64,000 bases of DNA. It comes from SZAS-18 sp038322235. Lineage in GTDB: Bacteria > Verrucomicrobiota > Verrucomicrobiia > Chthoniobacterales > SZAS-18. Below the pieces are notes generated by a model, which saw only the letters and a program-made list of their open reading frames with translations, made no database searches and had not been told where the DNA came from. The stretch spans positions 124,001 through 188,000 of the forward strand of contig JBBQFQ010000001.1 in NCBI GenBank assembly GCA_038322235.1. Reading direction: 5' to 3'. Shown piece by piece: positions 8,303 through 17,036 of the stretch (position 1 is the stretch's first letter; each line of letters starts with the position of its first letter). The translations under genes were made by a program, and so were the position numbers.

Positions 8303-8592
8303 CACGTTGGCTTTTTGCGGGATCACTCGCGCTTTTTCCTCTCCGGGTTCGACACCGAGGTCAGATGTCGCTCGGGGTCTCACCTCCGGCACCGTGGCCT
8401 TTGTGGCGCCCCCTTCGGAGCTTTGGAATTTGATAGGAGACCCAGAGCCGCGCTCGCAGGCTCGCTCTGGTGGCGCAGAGTAAACGATTCCCCATCCAGC
8501 AATTCCCGGAATTCGCAAAGACGTGGCCCCGACGACCGACTGCCAGCTGCGAACGGCCTCGCGTGGAAAGGGAGGAGCCATGTCTGCGGGGT

Positions 8593-8750
8593 CCGAAGGC
8601 CTTGGAGTGCGCGCGGCTTGCCGCCGCTTTTGGAAGGGAGCTTGCTCCCGTAGTCCCCGCCTCGCGGGCGGGGGCCACCCGCCACCACGGCGCCGGCATC
8701 CCGGCTTGGCCGAAAGCGGGGGAAAGCCGCGCGCACTCCAAGGCCTTCGG
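8593..8750. repeat. Long imperfect inverted repeat (REP/BIME-like element)
   Basis: Arms 8593-8633 and 8710-8750 are complementary at 38 of 41 positions and contain CCTTGGAGTGCGCGCGGC. The 76-bp interior holds smaller palindromes (GGGAGCTTGCTCCC; CCCGCCTCGCGGGCGGG). The sequence from about 8341 to 8860 has no convincing gene, although GC richness leaves many frames open. From memory, related CTTGGAGTGCGCGCGGC sequences recur in intergenic regions of this phylum, which suggests a dispersed repeat family. Confidence 0.8.
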
Positions 8751-8858
8751 CTCGCGCGAATCCCACCGTGGCCTCCATCTCCCCTTTGAACTCCGCCATC
8801 GGCGCTCAGCCTTTCCAAGTTGCCCACCGAGTTGGGGCAGTGAGTTAGCCTCCGAAGA

Positions 8859-8893
8859 ACAAAAAGGGGGTGCCCGGCAAAGCCAGACACCCC
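8859..8893 (-). terminator. Rho-independent terminator of the protease gene
   Basis: On the minus strand GGGGTGTCTGGC pairs with GCCGGGCACCCC around a TTT loop and is followed by CTTTTTGTTC. It lies about 20 bp past the protease stop at 8916. Confidence 0.85.
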
Positions 8894-8915
8894 GTTGAGA
8901 GCAATCAGCGAGTCC

Positions 8916-11780
8916 TTACGGAGCCGGGACCGGAGCCGCGACGGCGGCCTGAGCATTCAGGAAGCCGAAGCCATCGAGCGGGGAGTAGCCCCGACCGATG
9001 CGGTTCTGGAACGTGGTGGTCGTGACCGAGGCGTCGGCCATCGTTACCGTCATGGTCACGCCGCCAGTAGCGACGGTTCCCTGCGGGATGCGCACGGCCG
9101 CGCCCCACAGACTGGCACTTTGACCAGCCGCGGTGGACGGCGCGGTGAGCGACGCGGTGGTCTGCTCATCGCGGTCGCAGGCGAACGTGAGAGATTTTCC
9201 ACCGGTGAAGGCACCAGCCGCGAAGTTCAGCGTGAGAACGCTGAACTGGCCGGCAACCGACGGCGCGGGCGGCTGGATCGTGAAAACCGGCGTGATATCG
9301 CTGGTCGCGAGGCCAACCAAAGTTCCGAGCGTGAAGGGGAATCCTCCGGATGCGGTAGCGCGCGTATCCCAAGCGAGGCCGGGGATGTTCGTGTTCACAT
9401 TACCGCCGGTGGGATTTCCGGTCGACATATCGAACTTGATGCTCGCGACCGAACCAGCCCCGACGTAGTTGACGGAAACGATCTTCAAGTCCGAGGCGGG
9501 ATCATTCAGGTTGTTGCCGTCGCCATTGATCGCAACGGTGAGCTTGCCTCCCGGCACGCGCACCTGAGCCTGAGCGAACTGCGGATCCAAGTCGTGTTGG
9601 AACGTGGTGCTCTGGAGGATCTGCTTCATCTGGCGCACGTTTAGCGAGCCAGGCCCACCCTTCGCTTGGAGCACGAGCGCAGCGACGGACGCGGCATTCG
9701 GGGCGGCGCAGCTGGTGCCGAAGAAGTTGGGGAAGTTCACCGGATCCTGGGTGGCGTGTCCCCCGAAGAACGTGTTCCGGGACCCGTCCATCGCAGCAAT
9801 GTCGGGCTTCTGCCGCATTTCGGGTTGGGCGAGGCGATTGCCCGCGGCGTCAAACACGATGGTCACCGGACCGGGCGAGGTGAACGCTTCCGGAACGTAG
9901 GGCGGAAAAAACGCATACGCGGCAACGCCGTGACCATCCCGGGCAGAGTTGTGTCCGAACGTGACGGGCGTCTGGTAGCTGAAGAACTCCTGCGGGGCTG
10001 AGTTTCCGCTGAATGCGACGTACCGAATGCGATTGGCGACGGCGGGCAGGTTGAGTTGCTTCGTTTTCGCGATCACGAGTTGAGTCGTGTTCGAGCCACT
10101 AAACACGATATTCGCGACCTTGTTTGGGCGATTCACGAAGAACGCGTCAGACGTCGTGGAACCGATGAAACCTCCGGTGGCGTTGAAGAACAACAGATTG
10201 TAATCCGAGGTCATCCCGGTCGAGACGAGCGTGGATGCAGCGATCGTGTACGGTCCGGTGGTTCCACCGAAGGCTGTAATGCGAACGGTGAAGTTGCCGC
10301 TGACGGCGGGCGTCAGGCTGACCGCCTCGTCCGTCCCGGTATCGGTCGTGGGAACAACCACGGCGCCGGAGGGATCCAGAACGGTAACGATCGCGTCGAA
10401 GCCGAGGGGAGCAGTCGCCGTGGCCGTGATGCGGACGGGGCTGCCGGCTGTCAGGGGGATGATGGTGTCCTGGGACGTCGTTCCCGCCGTGAAATTCCTC
10501 GCCTGCGAGAAGAAGTTGTTAAACACGCCGCTGTCATACGGATCGTCCCATTGGAACGTCAACGTTGTGGCCGTCGTGCTCGTGCGGGTGATGCGCTGCG
10601 AAATCTTCAGCCCACCATCGCTGCGGAAGTTGTGGAACCCGCCAGCGTAGAGATTAGGGTCGACGCCGGCGAGACTGATGTTGGATCCGGCGGTTGGATT
10701 TGAGCTCGGGGCTGGGCGGAAGGTGTCGAAGAAACAGCGGGCTGATTCACGATTTCCCGCGGAGGAGAAGTAGTGAACGCCAGCGTTCGTCACGGTGTTG
10801 ACGCCCTGAGCAATAATGCCGTCGGAGAAGAACGGCTCCGCGAAGTAGATGACATCATCCACCACGATGTCGGCCTTGAATCCCGAAACGATACCCGTCG
10901 CGCCGGAAATGGCCGCGAGAGCGCGAATGTTATTGGAGAATCCGGCCTCGCCGGTGTTCGCGGTGGCGAACCCGAGCCTGGCCTTCGGGACCATGTCGTG
11001 AACGACCTGCATCATGCCGCGACCTTCGTCGGTGCCAACGATGCTGTCGTCGAGCTTGGTCACTGGCGTGACGTTACCGAGGGGATTGCCAACGCCCGGT
11101 AGATCTCCGGAAGCAATGTCCTGGAGTTCATGAGTCGTGGTCGAGGCTGACCGGTCATAGCTATCCGACATCACACCGATGGTGATTCCGGTGCCATCAA
11201 ACTGCGGGATTTGATCAACCCGATGCTGGACGACTGCCTGCGAGGTGGCGGCACCCACGTCATTGATGGGCTTGAGGGACAGCAGAACCGCCATGACGCC
11301 CCGCTGGTTGGCGAGAGCGGCCGCGTCATCGACGCTGATCCATCCTTCGACCATGCCGTTGCGATAGTCGGAATTTGAGGCGGTGACCTCGAGACTCCCG
11401 GCTTCCTTCACCATCTTCAGGAATTCGTCGTGAGAAAACTCGCCGTTCAAGGTCACTTGAACGTGGACCCGCCCGTCGGGGTGGAGAATGGCGAGGGACT
11501 TTGCCTCACTCGCGGCCGTCTGGAGGGCGGCGAGTTTGGGATTGGCGGTGCGGATCGCAGCGACGCCTTTTTCTGTCTTTCCGACGGGCCGGCTGTTCGC
11601 GGCGGCGCGTTCGGCAACGCGCGCCTGGAGGATGGTCTCAAGGCCTTGGCCGACGTTCGCGGGAACGAAGCCGTTGGGATTCGCGGCGTTTGCGGAAAAC
11701 GCGGTGAACCCAAGGAGGACCGCAGTCGCGACGGGCAGAGCCGAGCGGCGGTAATTCTGGGAGGAAACGAGATGCTTCAT
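8916..11780 (-). CDS. Secreted S8/S53-like serine peptidase
   Basis: 954 aa with a clear signal peptide (cleavage after about AFSANA, residue 32). The subtilase core starts at GITIGVMSDSYD (Asp206). DEGRGMMQVVHD follows (Glu252, His261), which replaces the classical HGTHVAG box, and the nucleophile region is FGTSCAAP (Ser690). The Glu/Asp/Ser layout resembles sedolisin-like (S53-like) members often annotated as S8. A PPC-like beta domain interrupts the core at about residues 400-515. No PEP-CTERM or sorting tail is present; the C-terminus is Ala/Pro-rich. The PEP-CTERM gene lies 27 bp upstream on the same strand, so the two are probably co-transcribed. Substrate unknown. Confidence 0.85.
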   Translation of the reverse strand: MKHLVSSQNYRRSALPVATAVLLGFTAFSANAANPNGFVPANVGQGLETILQARVAERAAANSRPVGKTEKGVAAIRTANPKLAALQTAASEAKSLAILHPDGRVHVQVTLNGEFSHDEFLKMVKEAGSLEVTASNSDYRNGMVEGWISVDDAAALANQRGVMAVLLSLKPINDVGAATSQAVVQHRVDQIPQFDGTGITIGVMSDSYDRSASTTTHELQDIASGDLPGVGNPLGNVTPVTKLDDSIVGTDEGRGMMQVVHDMVPKARLGFATANTGEAGFSNNIRALAAISGATGIVSGFKADIVVDDVIYFAEPFFSDGIIAQGVNTVTNAGVHYFSSAGNRESARCFFDTFRPAPSSNPTAGSNISLAGVDPNLYAGGFHNFRSDGGLKISQRITRTSTTATTLTFQWDDPYDSGVFNNFFSQARNFTAGTTSQDTIIPLTAGSPVRITATATAPLGFDAIVTVLDPSGAVVVPTTDTGTDEAVSLTPAVSGNFTVRITAFGGTTGPYTIAASTLVSTGMTSDYNLLFFNATGGFIGSTTSDAFFVNRPNKVANIVFSGSNTTQLVIAKTKQLNLPAVANRIRYVAFSGNSAPQEFFSYQTPVTFGHNSARDGHGVAAYAFFPPYVPEAFTSPGPVTIVFDAAGNRLAQPEMRQKPDIAAMDGSRNTFFGGHATQDPVNFPNFFGTSCAAPNAASVAALVLQAKGGPGSLNVRQMKQILQSTTFQHDLDPQFAQAQVRVPGGKLTVAINGDGNNLNDPASDLKIVSVNYVGAGSVASIKFDMSTGNPTGGNVNTNIPGLAWDTRATASGGFPFTLGTLVGLATSDITPVFTIQPPAPSVAGQFSVLTLNFAAGAFTGGKSLTFACDRDEQTTASLTAPSTAAGQSASLWGAAVRIPQGTVATGGVTMTVTMADASVTTTTFQNRIGRGYSPLDGFGFLNAQAAVAAPVPAP

Positions 11781-11807
11781 AGGGAAATAGAATCGGTATC
11801 GATGGAA

Positions 11808-12524
11808 TCAGGCGGCCACCTTGGCGGAGGCGCGACGGCGCCAAACTGCGGCGAGCGCGCCAATCGAAAGGGCGCCCGCGAGATAGGTGCCGGGCTCGGG
11901 GACCGCGACGACGCTGGCGCCGGTGAGACTGATCTGGTAAGCGGAGGGGACGGTATTGCCGCCGCTGAATCCGCTGTCGACATAGCCACCGAGGCCACCG
12001 ACGGCGTTGAGATTTCTCCCGCGGAGATCGGTGCTCGCGAAGCCCGCATTGAAGAGGAGCTGGGAAGCGGCCGTCGCGGGGTCATTCCCCGAAAGGGAAA
12101 TGCCGAGGATGAAGTACCCCGGGCTGTTGTTGCCGAGGAACGCGCTGAGGGAGCCGACAGGGATCGTCGACTGAAGGGTCGTGCCGCTTCCGTCGTCATC
12201 ATTCAGGACGATCGGCACGCCGGTGCTGGTCAACAGGAAGATCTGGGTGTCGAGACCGGTGGGCGTGAAGAGACCGACGGTCGTCGCCGAGAACAGCGAC
12301 GGGTTTACGATTTGGATCCGGAACAGATCGACGTCACCAAGGGTCGCGATCGTTCCCGCAATTCCGGTCAGCGGCATGAAGTTCAGCGGGCCTGTGTAGC
12401 TCGCGGTGGCCACGGTCTGTCCGGCGTCGCCGGGGAACTCCGAAAAGCCCTGTCCGGAGGCGCTTGATCCAATCGCCAGCGCCATGGCGGCGGTGATGGC
12501 ATGGAACTTGTTATACTTGATCAT
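11808..12524 (-). CDS. PEP-CTERM exported protein
   Basis: 238 aa from the ATG at 12524 (MIKYNKF), chosen because a normal signal peptide (cleavage near SASGQ) begins there; a longer frame to 12620 adds an implausible leader. The middle resembles a DVxD-type pre-peptidase beta domain, with GDVDLFRIQI and LNDDDGSGTTLQS. The C-terminus has the complete sorting signal: VPEPGTY, a hydrophobic helix and WRRRAS. Such proteins are processed by exosortase and end up at the surface or in exopolysaccharide. No exosortase gene is in this window. Likely in one operon with the protease downstream. Confidence 0.88.
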   Translation of the reverse strand: MIKYNKFHAITAAMALAIGSSASGQGFSEFPGDAGQTVATASYTGPLNFMPLTGIAGTIATLGDVDLFRIQIVNPSLFSATTVGLFTPTGLDTQIFLLTSTGVPIVLNDDDGSGTTLQSTIPVGSLSAFLGNNSPGYFILGISLSGNDPATAASQLLFNAGFASTDLRGRNLNAVGGLGGYVDSGFSGGNTVPSAYQISLTGASVVAVPEPGTYLAGALSIGALAAVWRRRASAKVAA

Positions 12525-12565
12525 GATTGTTGGGTCGTAGGAGCGGTTAAGGGAAACGGTCTGAG

Positions 12566-12582
12566 CGGGTTTGTTAAACCCG
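12566..12582. promoter_or_regulatory. Perfect inverted repeat upstream of the PEP-CTERM gene
   Basis: CGGGTTT (12566-12572) and AAACCCG (12576-12582) flank a GTT loop, 42 bp before the gene's ATG. It could be an operator or a leader hairpin. It has no T tract on either side, so it is not a typical terminator. Confidence 0.4.
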
Positions 12583-12692
12583 GAAGCTTTGTGGTATGCC
12601 AACATCGGCGGAGTGGTCAATCACAATTGCGTCGCATTTCGCCTTTTTTGTTTGGTCTGGATCAATTCACCAGACGGTTGACGTTGTCGCGG

Positions 12693-13502
12693 TTAGCACT
12701 CGATGTCGTAGTGTCGGCGGAGGAACCACTCGAGAGCGCGCGCCGGAAGGAGGCGATGCGCCAGCGGGGCGAGACGGGATTGCGTAAAGTCGCCGACGAC
12801 GGCGACCGGCGGGGGGGCTGTTCCACCAAGGATAATTTCGGAGATATGCGCTCCCGCCAACTCAGGAGGGGGGGCTGCATTCATGCTCGCCTCCATCGCG
12901 AGCCATGCCGCCCGCGCGCGCGGGTCCTCGCAGGCGCCGGCAGCCGCGTCCATCGGACGGTTGAACGCTGTCCGGATGTCCCCGGGCTGGACATCTACCC
13001 AATGAATTCCCGGGGCTTCCAGCCGAAGAGTGGCAGTCAGCGCCGCGAGGGCGGCTTTGGCGGCGGAATACGGCCCGAGGAAGGGAATGGGCAGCCGGGC
13101 CGCCAGGGAGGAGACATTTACGACGATGGGCCGCGGCGACTCCCGCAAGGCTGGAACCAGCCGTTGGATCAAGTCGAGGGGGCCGAGGGCGTGGATTTCA
13201 AAGGCTTGCCGGATCTGATGGGCCGGGCTGGACAGGAGCCCGCCGAAGGCCGCGTTCCCGGCGTTGTTGACGAGCACATCGATTCCCCCGGCTTCCCTCA
13301 GGAATTGTGCACAGCAGCGGGCGCGCGACGCCGGATCGCTGATCTCGAGCTGGAGGGGTCTGATGCCCGACTGCGCTGGGATCCGGCTCGCGTCGCGGGC
13401 GGTGCCCCAGACCTGAGAGCCCCGCGCCAAAAGCGCGCGTGCGGTGGCCAGCCCAATCCCCGCGCTCGCCCCGGTCAGGAGTACGCGGAGGGGTGCGCTC
13501 AT
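12693..13502 (-). CDS. Short-chain dehydrogenase/reductase, probable ketoacyl reductase
   Basis: NAD(P)-dependent SDR of 269 aa. It shows the cofactor glycine motif TGASAGIG (10-17), NNAG (79-82) and catalytic Ser132, Tyr145 and Lys149 (YSAAK). The ATG at 13502 overlaps the TGA of the ketosynthase gene (ATGA), indicating translational coupling; a longer open frame to 13616 lies inside that gene and is not used. Placed last in the ACP-dehydratase / ketosynthase / reductase cassette, it most likely reduces the beta-keto group of an acyl-ACP intermediate. The sequence alone does not fix the substrate. Confidence 0.85.
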   Translation of the reverse strand: MSAPLRVLLTGASAGIGLATARALLARGSQVWGTARDASRIPAQSGIRPLQLEISDPASRARCCAQFLREAGGIDVLVNNAGNAAFGGLLSSPAHQIRQAFEIHALGPLDLIQRLVPALRESPRPIVVNVSSLAARLPIPFLGPYSAAKAALAALTATLRLEAPGIHWVDVQPGDIRTAFNRPMDAAAGACEDPRARAAWLAMEASMNAAPPPELAGAHISEIILGGTAPPPVAVVGDFTQSRLAPLAHRLLPARALEWFLRRHYDIEC

Positions 13503-14761
13503 TCCAGCGCACGCAGGGCAATCGTCACATTGGCTCCGCCAAATCCGCTCGAATTGTTCAGCGCGACCTTGGGAGCATGATCCACCGGCGCCGTGACGAT
13601 CGGCACGCCGTCGCACATCGGGTCAAGTTCGGTGATCTTCGCCGAGACGGGAGTAAAGCCTTCCTTGAGTGCGAGGCAGCAGAACGCCGACTCCATCGCG
13701 CCGGCCAGCGACAGGCCGTGACCGGTCAGGCTCTTGGTGCTGCTGACGAGCGGGCAGGCCTCAGGAGCAAAAACCGTCTTGATCGCGGTGATTTCGGCAC
13801 GGTCGCCGAAGTCCGTGGCCGTCGCGTGGGCGTTCAGGTAATCGACGTCCTTCGCCTGAAGGTTGGCGTCCTGGAGTGCCCCGCGCATCGCTCGGGCGAG
13901 TCCGTCTCCGCTGGGATCGGGCGCCAGAACATTGTAACCGTCTGAGGCCTGACCCCAGCCCGCGACTTCGGCGTAGTAGTTGGTCGCGCCTCGGGCCCGC
14001 GCGTGCTCAAGCGACTCGACGACAAGGACCGCGGCTCCGCCCGTTCCGACGAACCCGTCGCGGTGCGCATCGAACGCACGCGGCGCGAGCGCAGGATCCG
14101 TTTGGGGGCTCAGGGCGCGCAGGGTCGCGAAAGGCAGGATGCTGAACTTGTTGCAGTCTTCCGCTCCCACGACAAACACGACGTCTTGACGGCCGAGACG
14201 AACCAGGTCGAGGGCGGTTCCCAAAGCATGAGCAGACGAGGCACACGCGCTCGAGAATCCCAGCGCAGCTCCCTTGATCTTGAAGGCAGGGACCAGGTTG
14301 ATGTAGAGCGATCCAGGGATGCCGTTGATGATCCCCATCGGTGGGCAGCGCATGACCCCGCGAGTCAGGAGGGTGCGAAAGTTCTCGTAGGCGAGCCAGA
14401 AGGAGCCGCCCGACGCACACATGAGCCCGGTCCGCTCGTGGGAGACCATCTCCGGCGGCAGCCCGGCGTCGGCGATGGCCTCGTGAAGCGCAAAGTAAGA
14501 GTACAGCGCATTCGGCGACATCGGGCGCAGGGTCTCGCGCGGAATGCGATGACGCGCCGGGTAGGTCCAGTCTTCGAAGTCGTTGCTGGGGAAGCCGAAG
14601 CCCTTGATCGTGCCGACCAGCCGGACCGGCTCCTTGTTCTCTTCAAACTCCGGGAAAACTTCGATTCCATCACGCGTTTCGCGCAACGAGGTGAGCACCT
14701 CCGCTTTGCTGTTCCCGATGCTCGTGATGAAGCCTAGTCCGGTAACGACTGCACGTCTCAT
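13499..14761 (-). CDS. Beta-ketoacyl-ACP synthase (FabF-like ketosynthase)
   Basis: 420-aa thiolase-fold condensing enzyme that extends an acyl chain on ACP with malonyl-ACP. The triad is complete: Cys173 in SSACASSAHALG, His312 in NAHATAT and His348 in STKSLTGHG, with the conserved Lys343. The C-terminal NNSSGFGGANVT motif is present. It lies 13 bp downstream of the ACP-dehydratase gene and overlaps the SDR gene by 4 bp. A lone KS with no chain-length-factor partner, next to its own ACP, dehydratase and reductase, suggests a dedicated specialised acyl chain rather than housekeeping fatty acids. Confidence 0.9.
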   Translation of the reverse strand: MRRAVVTGLGFITSIGNSKAEVLTSLRETRDGIEVFPEFEENKEPVRLVGTIKGFGFPSNDFEDWTYPARHRIPRETLRPMSPNALYSYFALHEAIADAGLPPEMVSHERTGLMCASGGSFWLAYENFRTLLTRGVMRCPPMGIINGIPGSLYINLVPAFKIKGAALGFSSACASSAHALGTALDLVRLGRQDVVFVVGAEDCNKFSILPFATLRALSPQTDPALAPRAFDAHRDGFVGTGGAAVLVVESLEHARARGATNYYAEVAGWGQASDGYNVLAPDPSGDGLARAMRGALQDANLQAKDVDYLNAHATATDFGDRAEITAIKTVFAPEACPLVSSTKSLTGHGLSLAGAMESAFCCLALKEGFTPVSAKITELDPMCDGVPIVTAPVDHAPKVALNNSSGFGGANVTIALRALE

Positions 14762-14774
14762 GGCGGAGAGCCGG

Positions 14775-15755
14775 CTACGACTTCAGGCGTGCGCTCGCGG
14801 CAAGCTCCTTCAAGTCGTGGTGGGCGATGGGAGAGGTCATTCCGAGAGCGCCATTCGTGCCGGGATGCGAGGGGATGGAGCGGACGTTCGCCGCGACTGC
14901 CATCGATTCCGCCTGATCCGCGATCCCCGGTCCAAACGCGAGGATGAGACGCCGCACCTCGGCGACCCGCTGCCCACCGACCGCAACCGTTCCGCTAAAA
15001 ATCGCCAGCGGAGGGCGGAGTCGATCGATCTCAACGGTCATCTCGAGGGTCTCGCCCGGCTTCGCCCGACGGTGGAAGTGAGCCTCCTCCATCGACGCGA
15101 AAACAACATCGTTTTTCGCATCCGCGGGCGCGCCCTGGGTGTGGAGGAGCCAGAGACAGGCGGCCTGACCCAAAGCTTCGAACACGATTGTGGCAGGGAA
15201 AACGGGCTGGTCCTTAAAGTGCCCCTCCAGAAACGCCTCGTCACCGCGGATGTGGTACTGAGCCTTGATGACTTGATCGTGAACCTCCGCCGCGTCGACA
15301 AACAAAAACGGCGGCTGCTGGGGAAGGAGCAAGGCGATCTCCTCGCGCGTGAAGCGATGGCCTTTCTCGGCTAGGCCTCTCGCGGCATCGCCCGTCGTGC
15401 CGTTCAGCTTCCGACCGATAAACGATTTGACTGCGCCAAGCGTCCGAATCTCGCGGAGTTCGTCGTTCTCAATGCTGATCCCGAGCGTCTCCTCGATCTG
15501 CAGGACAATTTCGAGCATGGTCAGCGAATCGATGCCGAGATCCTTGATCAGCTCTGCGTCATCGGTTGCGTCAGCCAGCCTACCCGGCGCCTCCGGGGGC
15601 ATGTGGCGCTCAATGATTCCGTAGACGATCGTGGGCACGCAGGCAGGATCGCGGGTCGAACGAAACTTCAGCGCTGCTTCAATCGTGGCAGGTGAGCAAC
15701 GCTTGAGGGCGGCCCGGATTTCTTCGGATTGTTCTTCGGTGGGCGGTGCGGACAT
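14775..15755 (-). CDS. Acyl carrier protein fused to a FabZ-like dehydratase
   Basis: 326 aa from the ATG at 15755 (MSAPPTEEQ). Residues 10-120 form an acyl carrier protein with the phosphopantetheine site DLGIDSLTM (Ser77). Residues 130-325 form a hot-dog fold like FabZ/FabA, with the catalytic pair His179 in EGHFKDQP and Glu193 in FEALGQ. FabZ normally has a Pro after GHF; here it is Lys. Carrier and dehydratase are usually separate proteins, so the fusion is unusual and would tether the substrate to its enzyme. It leads the cassette; the divergent glycosyltransferase gene starts 94 bp away, so the promoters probably lie in 15756-15848. Confidence 0.88.
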   Translation of the reverse strand: MSAPPTEEQSEEIRAALKRCSPATIEAALKFRSTRDPACVPTIVYGIIERHMPPEAPGRLADATDDAELIKDLGIDSLTMLEIVLQIEETLGISIENDELREIRTLGAVKSFIGRKLNGTTGDAARGLAEKGHRFTREEIALLLPQQPPFLFVDAAEVHDQVIKAQYHIRGDEAFLEGHFKDQPVFPATIVFEALGQAACLWLLHTQGAPADAKNDVVFASMEEAHFHRRAKPGETLEMTVEIDRLRPPLAIFSGTVAVGGQRVAEVRRLILAFGPGIADQAESMAVAANVRSIPSHPGTNGALGMTSPIAHHDLKELAASARLKS

Positions 15756-15848
15756 CGGTTTGCGGCGGGAAGGAGTTCGAATAATGCACGGATCGCCGAC
15801 AGGCGCGACCGACGATTCCGTCCTACCGCAACTGTTCGCGACCTGCCG

Positions 15849-17021
15849 ATGAACCCGAATTCGAACCAAAAACCCGCCGAGGTGGTACTCGTCTCGCATG
15901 AGTTTTCGCCTTTCCGTGGGGGAATCGCGACCTTCGTCCGGGAGATCGCGGTCGCGGGGACGCGGCTGGGTTTCGATCTTTGCGTCTGGGCTCCGGAATA
16001 TCCGCGAAGGCCGCAGGCGGCGGAAGACGCCGCCGAGGCGTTCCCCATCCGGCGGCTCCCGCATGGGGCACGCTTGAGCCCGTGGAGCATCTGGCGTCTT
16101 TCCCGCGAGTTTCGCGGCCGACTCCGCGAGGAAAAGCCGGCCCACGTTGTCTTGATGAGCGTCGGCGCGATCATGGCGGGCCTTCTCACCACCGGGTTTG
16201 GCACGCAGCCACTCGCCAGCCGGGTCAGTGCCGTTTTTTACGGGTCGGACATCGCGAAGTTGCGGCGGCGCCCGTGGTGGAATGCACTCATCCGGCAACG
16301 CCTGCGTCGGGACTGGCGGCCGGTTTGCGCAGGACAATTTCCGGCTGCGCTGCTGCGCGCGAGCAGTTGGATGCCACCGGCCGCGACAATCGCGCAATCG
16401 ACCCCCGCCGTGCCGTCGGCGCTGAAGGGTCACGCCCTCCACCTCAGCCCGAGACGCCTCCGCTCCGCCACGGATCGGTTCCGGCTCCTCGCGCTCGCCC
16501 GATTGCATCCGCGGAAGGGACAATTGGAGGCGGCCGAGGCGTTCCACTTTCTCCCGCAGGAATTGCGGCAGCGCCTGCGCTTCGAGATCGCCGGCACGGG
16601 AGATCCGCACTACCGTGCCGACGTGATCCGAACGACCCGGGCGGCCGGGGTGGAGTGCGTCGTACACGGAGAGATCGATCAAGATCGCATCGGTGAGCTC
16701 TACGCAGGCTGCGATGGATACATCATGGCCAGTCGGACACTTCTGGAGAGCGTGGAAGGCTTCGGGATCACCTTCCTCGAAGCAGGGCTCTTCCGACTCC
16801 CCGTCCTCGGGTATCAGAGCGGAGGCAGTATTGAGGCCGTTCAGGACGGCGTGACCGGACTTCTCGCGCCGGAGGGCGATCGCCGGGAACTCGCGCGACT
16901 CCTCGGCCGTCTGATTAACGAGCCCGAACTCGCCGATCGCCTCGGTCGGGCGGGCCAGGAACGGGCGATGCGAAGCAACTGGGAGGACTCCGCCAATGCG
17001 CTGCTTTCTGGAGGCAAGTAA
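15849..17021 (+). CDS. Glycosyltransferase family 4 (GT-B fold)
   Basis: 390-aa cytoplasmic or membrane-associated glycosyltransferase. The N-terminal domain opens with VVLVSHEFSPFRGGIATFVRE, the usual acceptor-side start. The C-terminal domain has the donor-binding E-x7-E element in SVEGFGITFLEAGLFRLPVLG. An upstream in-frame ATG at 15729 would overlap the divergent gene, so the ATG at 15849 is preferred. Its position opposite the acyl-chain cassette suggests it could glycosylate that product or a surface glycan; this is only context. It converges with mnmG, with 15 bp between stops and no terminator visible. Confidence 0.82.
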   Translation: MNPNSNQKPAEVVLVSHEFSPFRGGIATFVREIAVAGTRLGFDLCVWAPEYPRRPQAAEDAAEAFPIRRLPHGARLSPWSIWRLSREFRGRLREEKPAHVVLMSVGAIMAGLLTTGFGTQPLASRVSAVFYGSDIAKLRRRPWWNALIRQRLRRDWRPVCAGQFPAALLRASSWMPPAATIAQSTPAVPSALKGHALHLSPRRLRSATDRFRLLALARLHPRKGQLEAAEAFHFLPQELRQRLRFEIAGTGDPHYRADVIRTTRAAGVECVVHGEIDQDRIGELYAGCDGYIMASRTLLESVEGFGITFLEAGLFRLPVLGYQSGGSIEAVQDGVTGLLAPEGDRRELARLLGRLINEPELADRLGRAGQERAMRSNWEDSANALLSGGK

Positions 17022-17036
17022 TTAAGCAACAGGGCG

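Noticed and set aside
8361..8900. Several overlapping open frames around the inverted repeat
   Set aside because: They share Arg/Pro/Ala-rich composition, have no ribosome-binding sites, and derive from palindromic repeat DNA.
12585..12615. Sigma54 promoter upstream of the PEP-CTERM gene
   Set aside because: A TTGGCA and a GC are present on the minus strand, but the spacing between the GG and GC elements is 11 rather than 10 bases.
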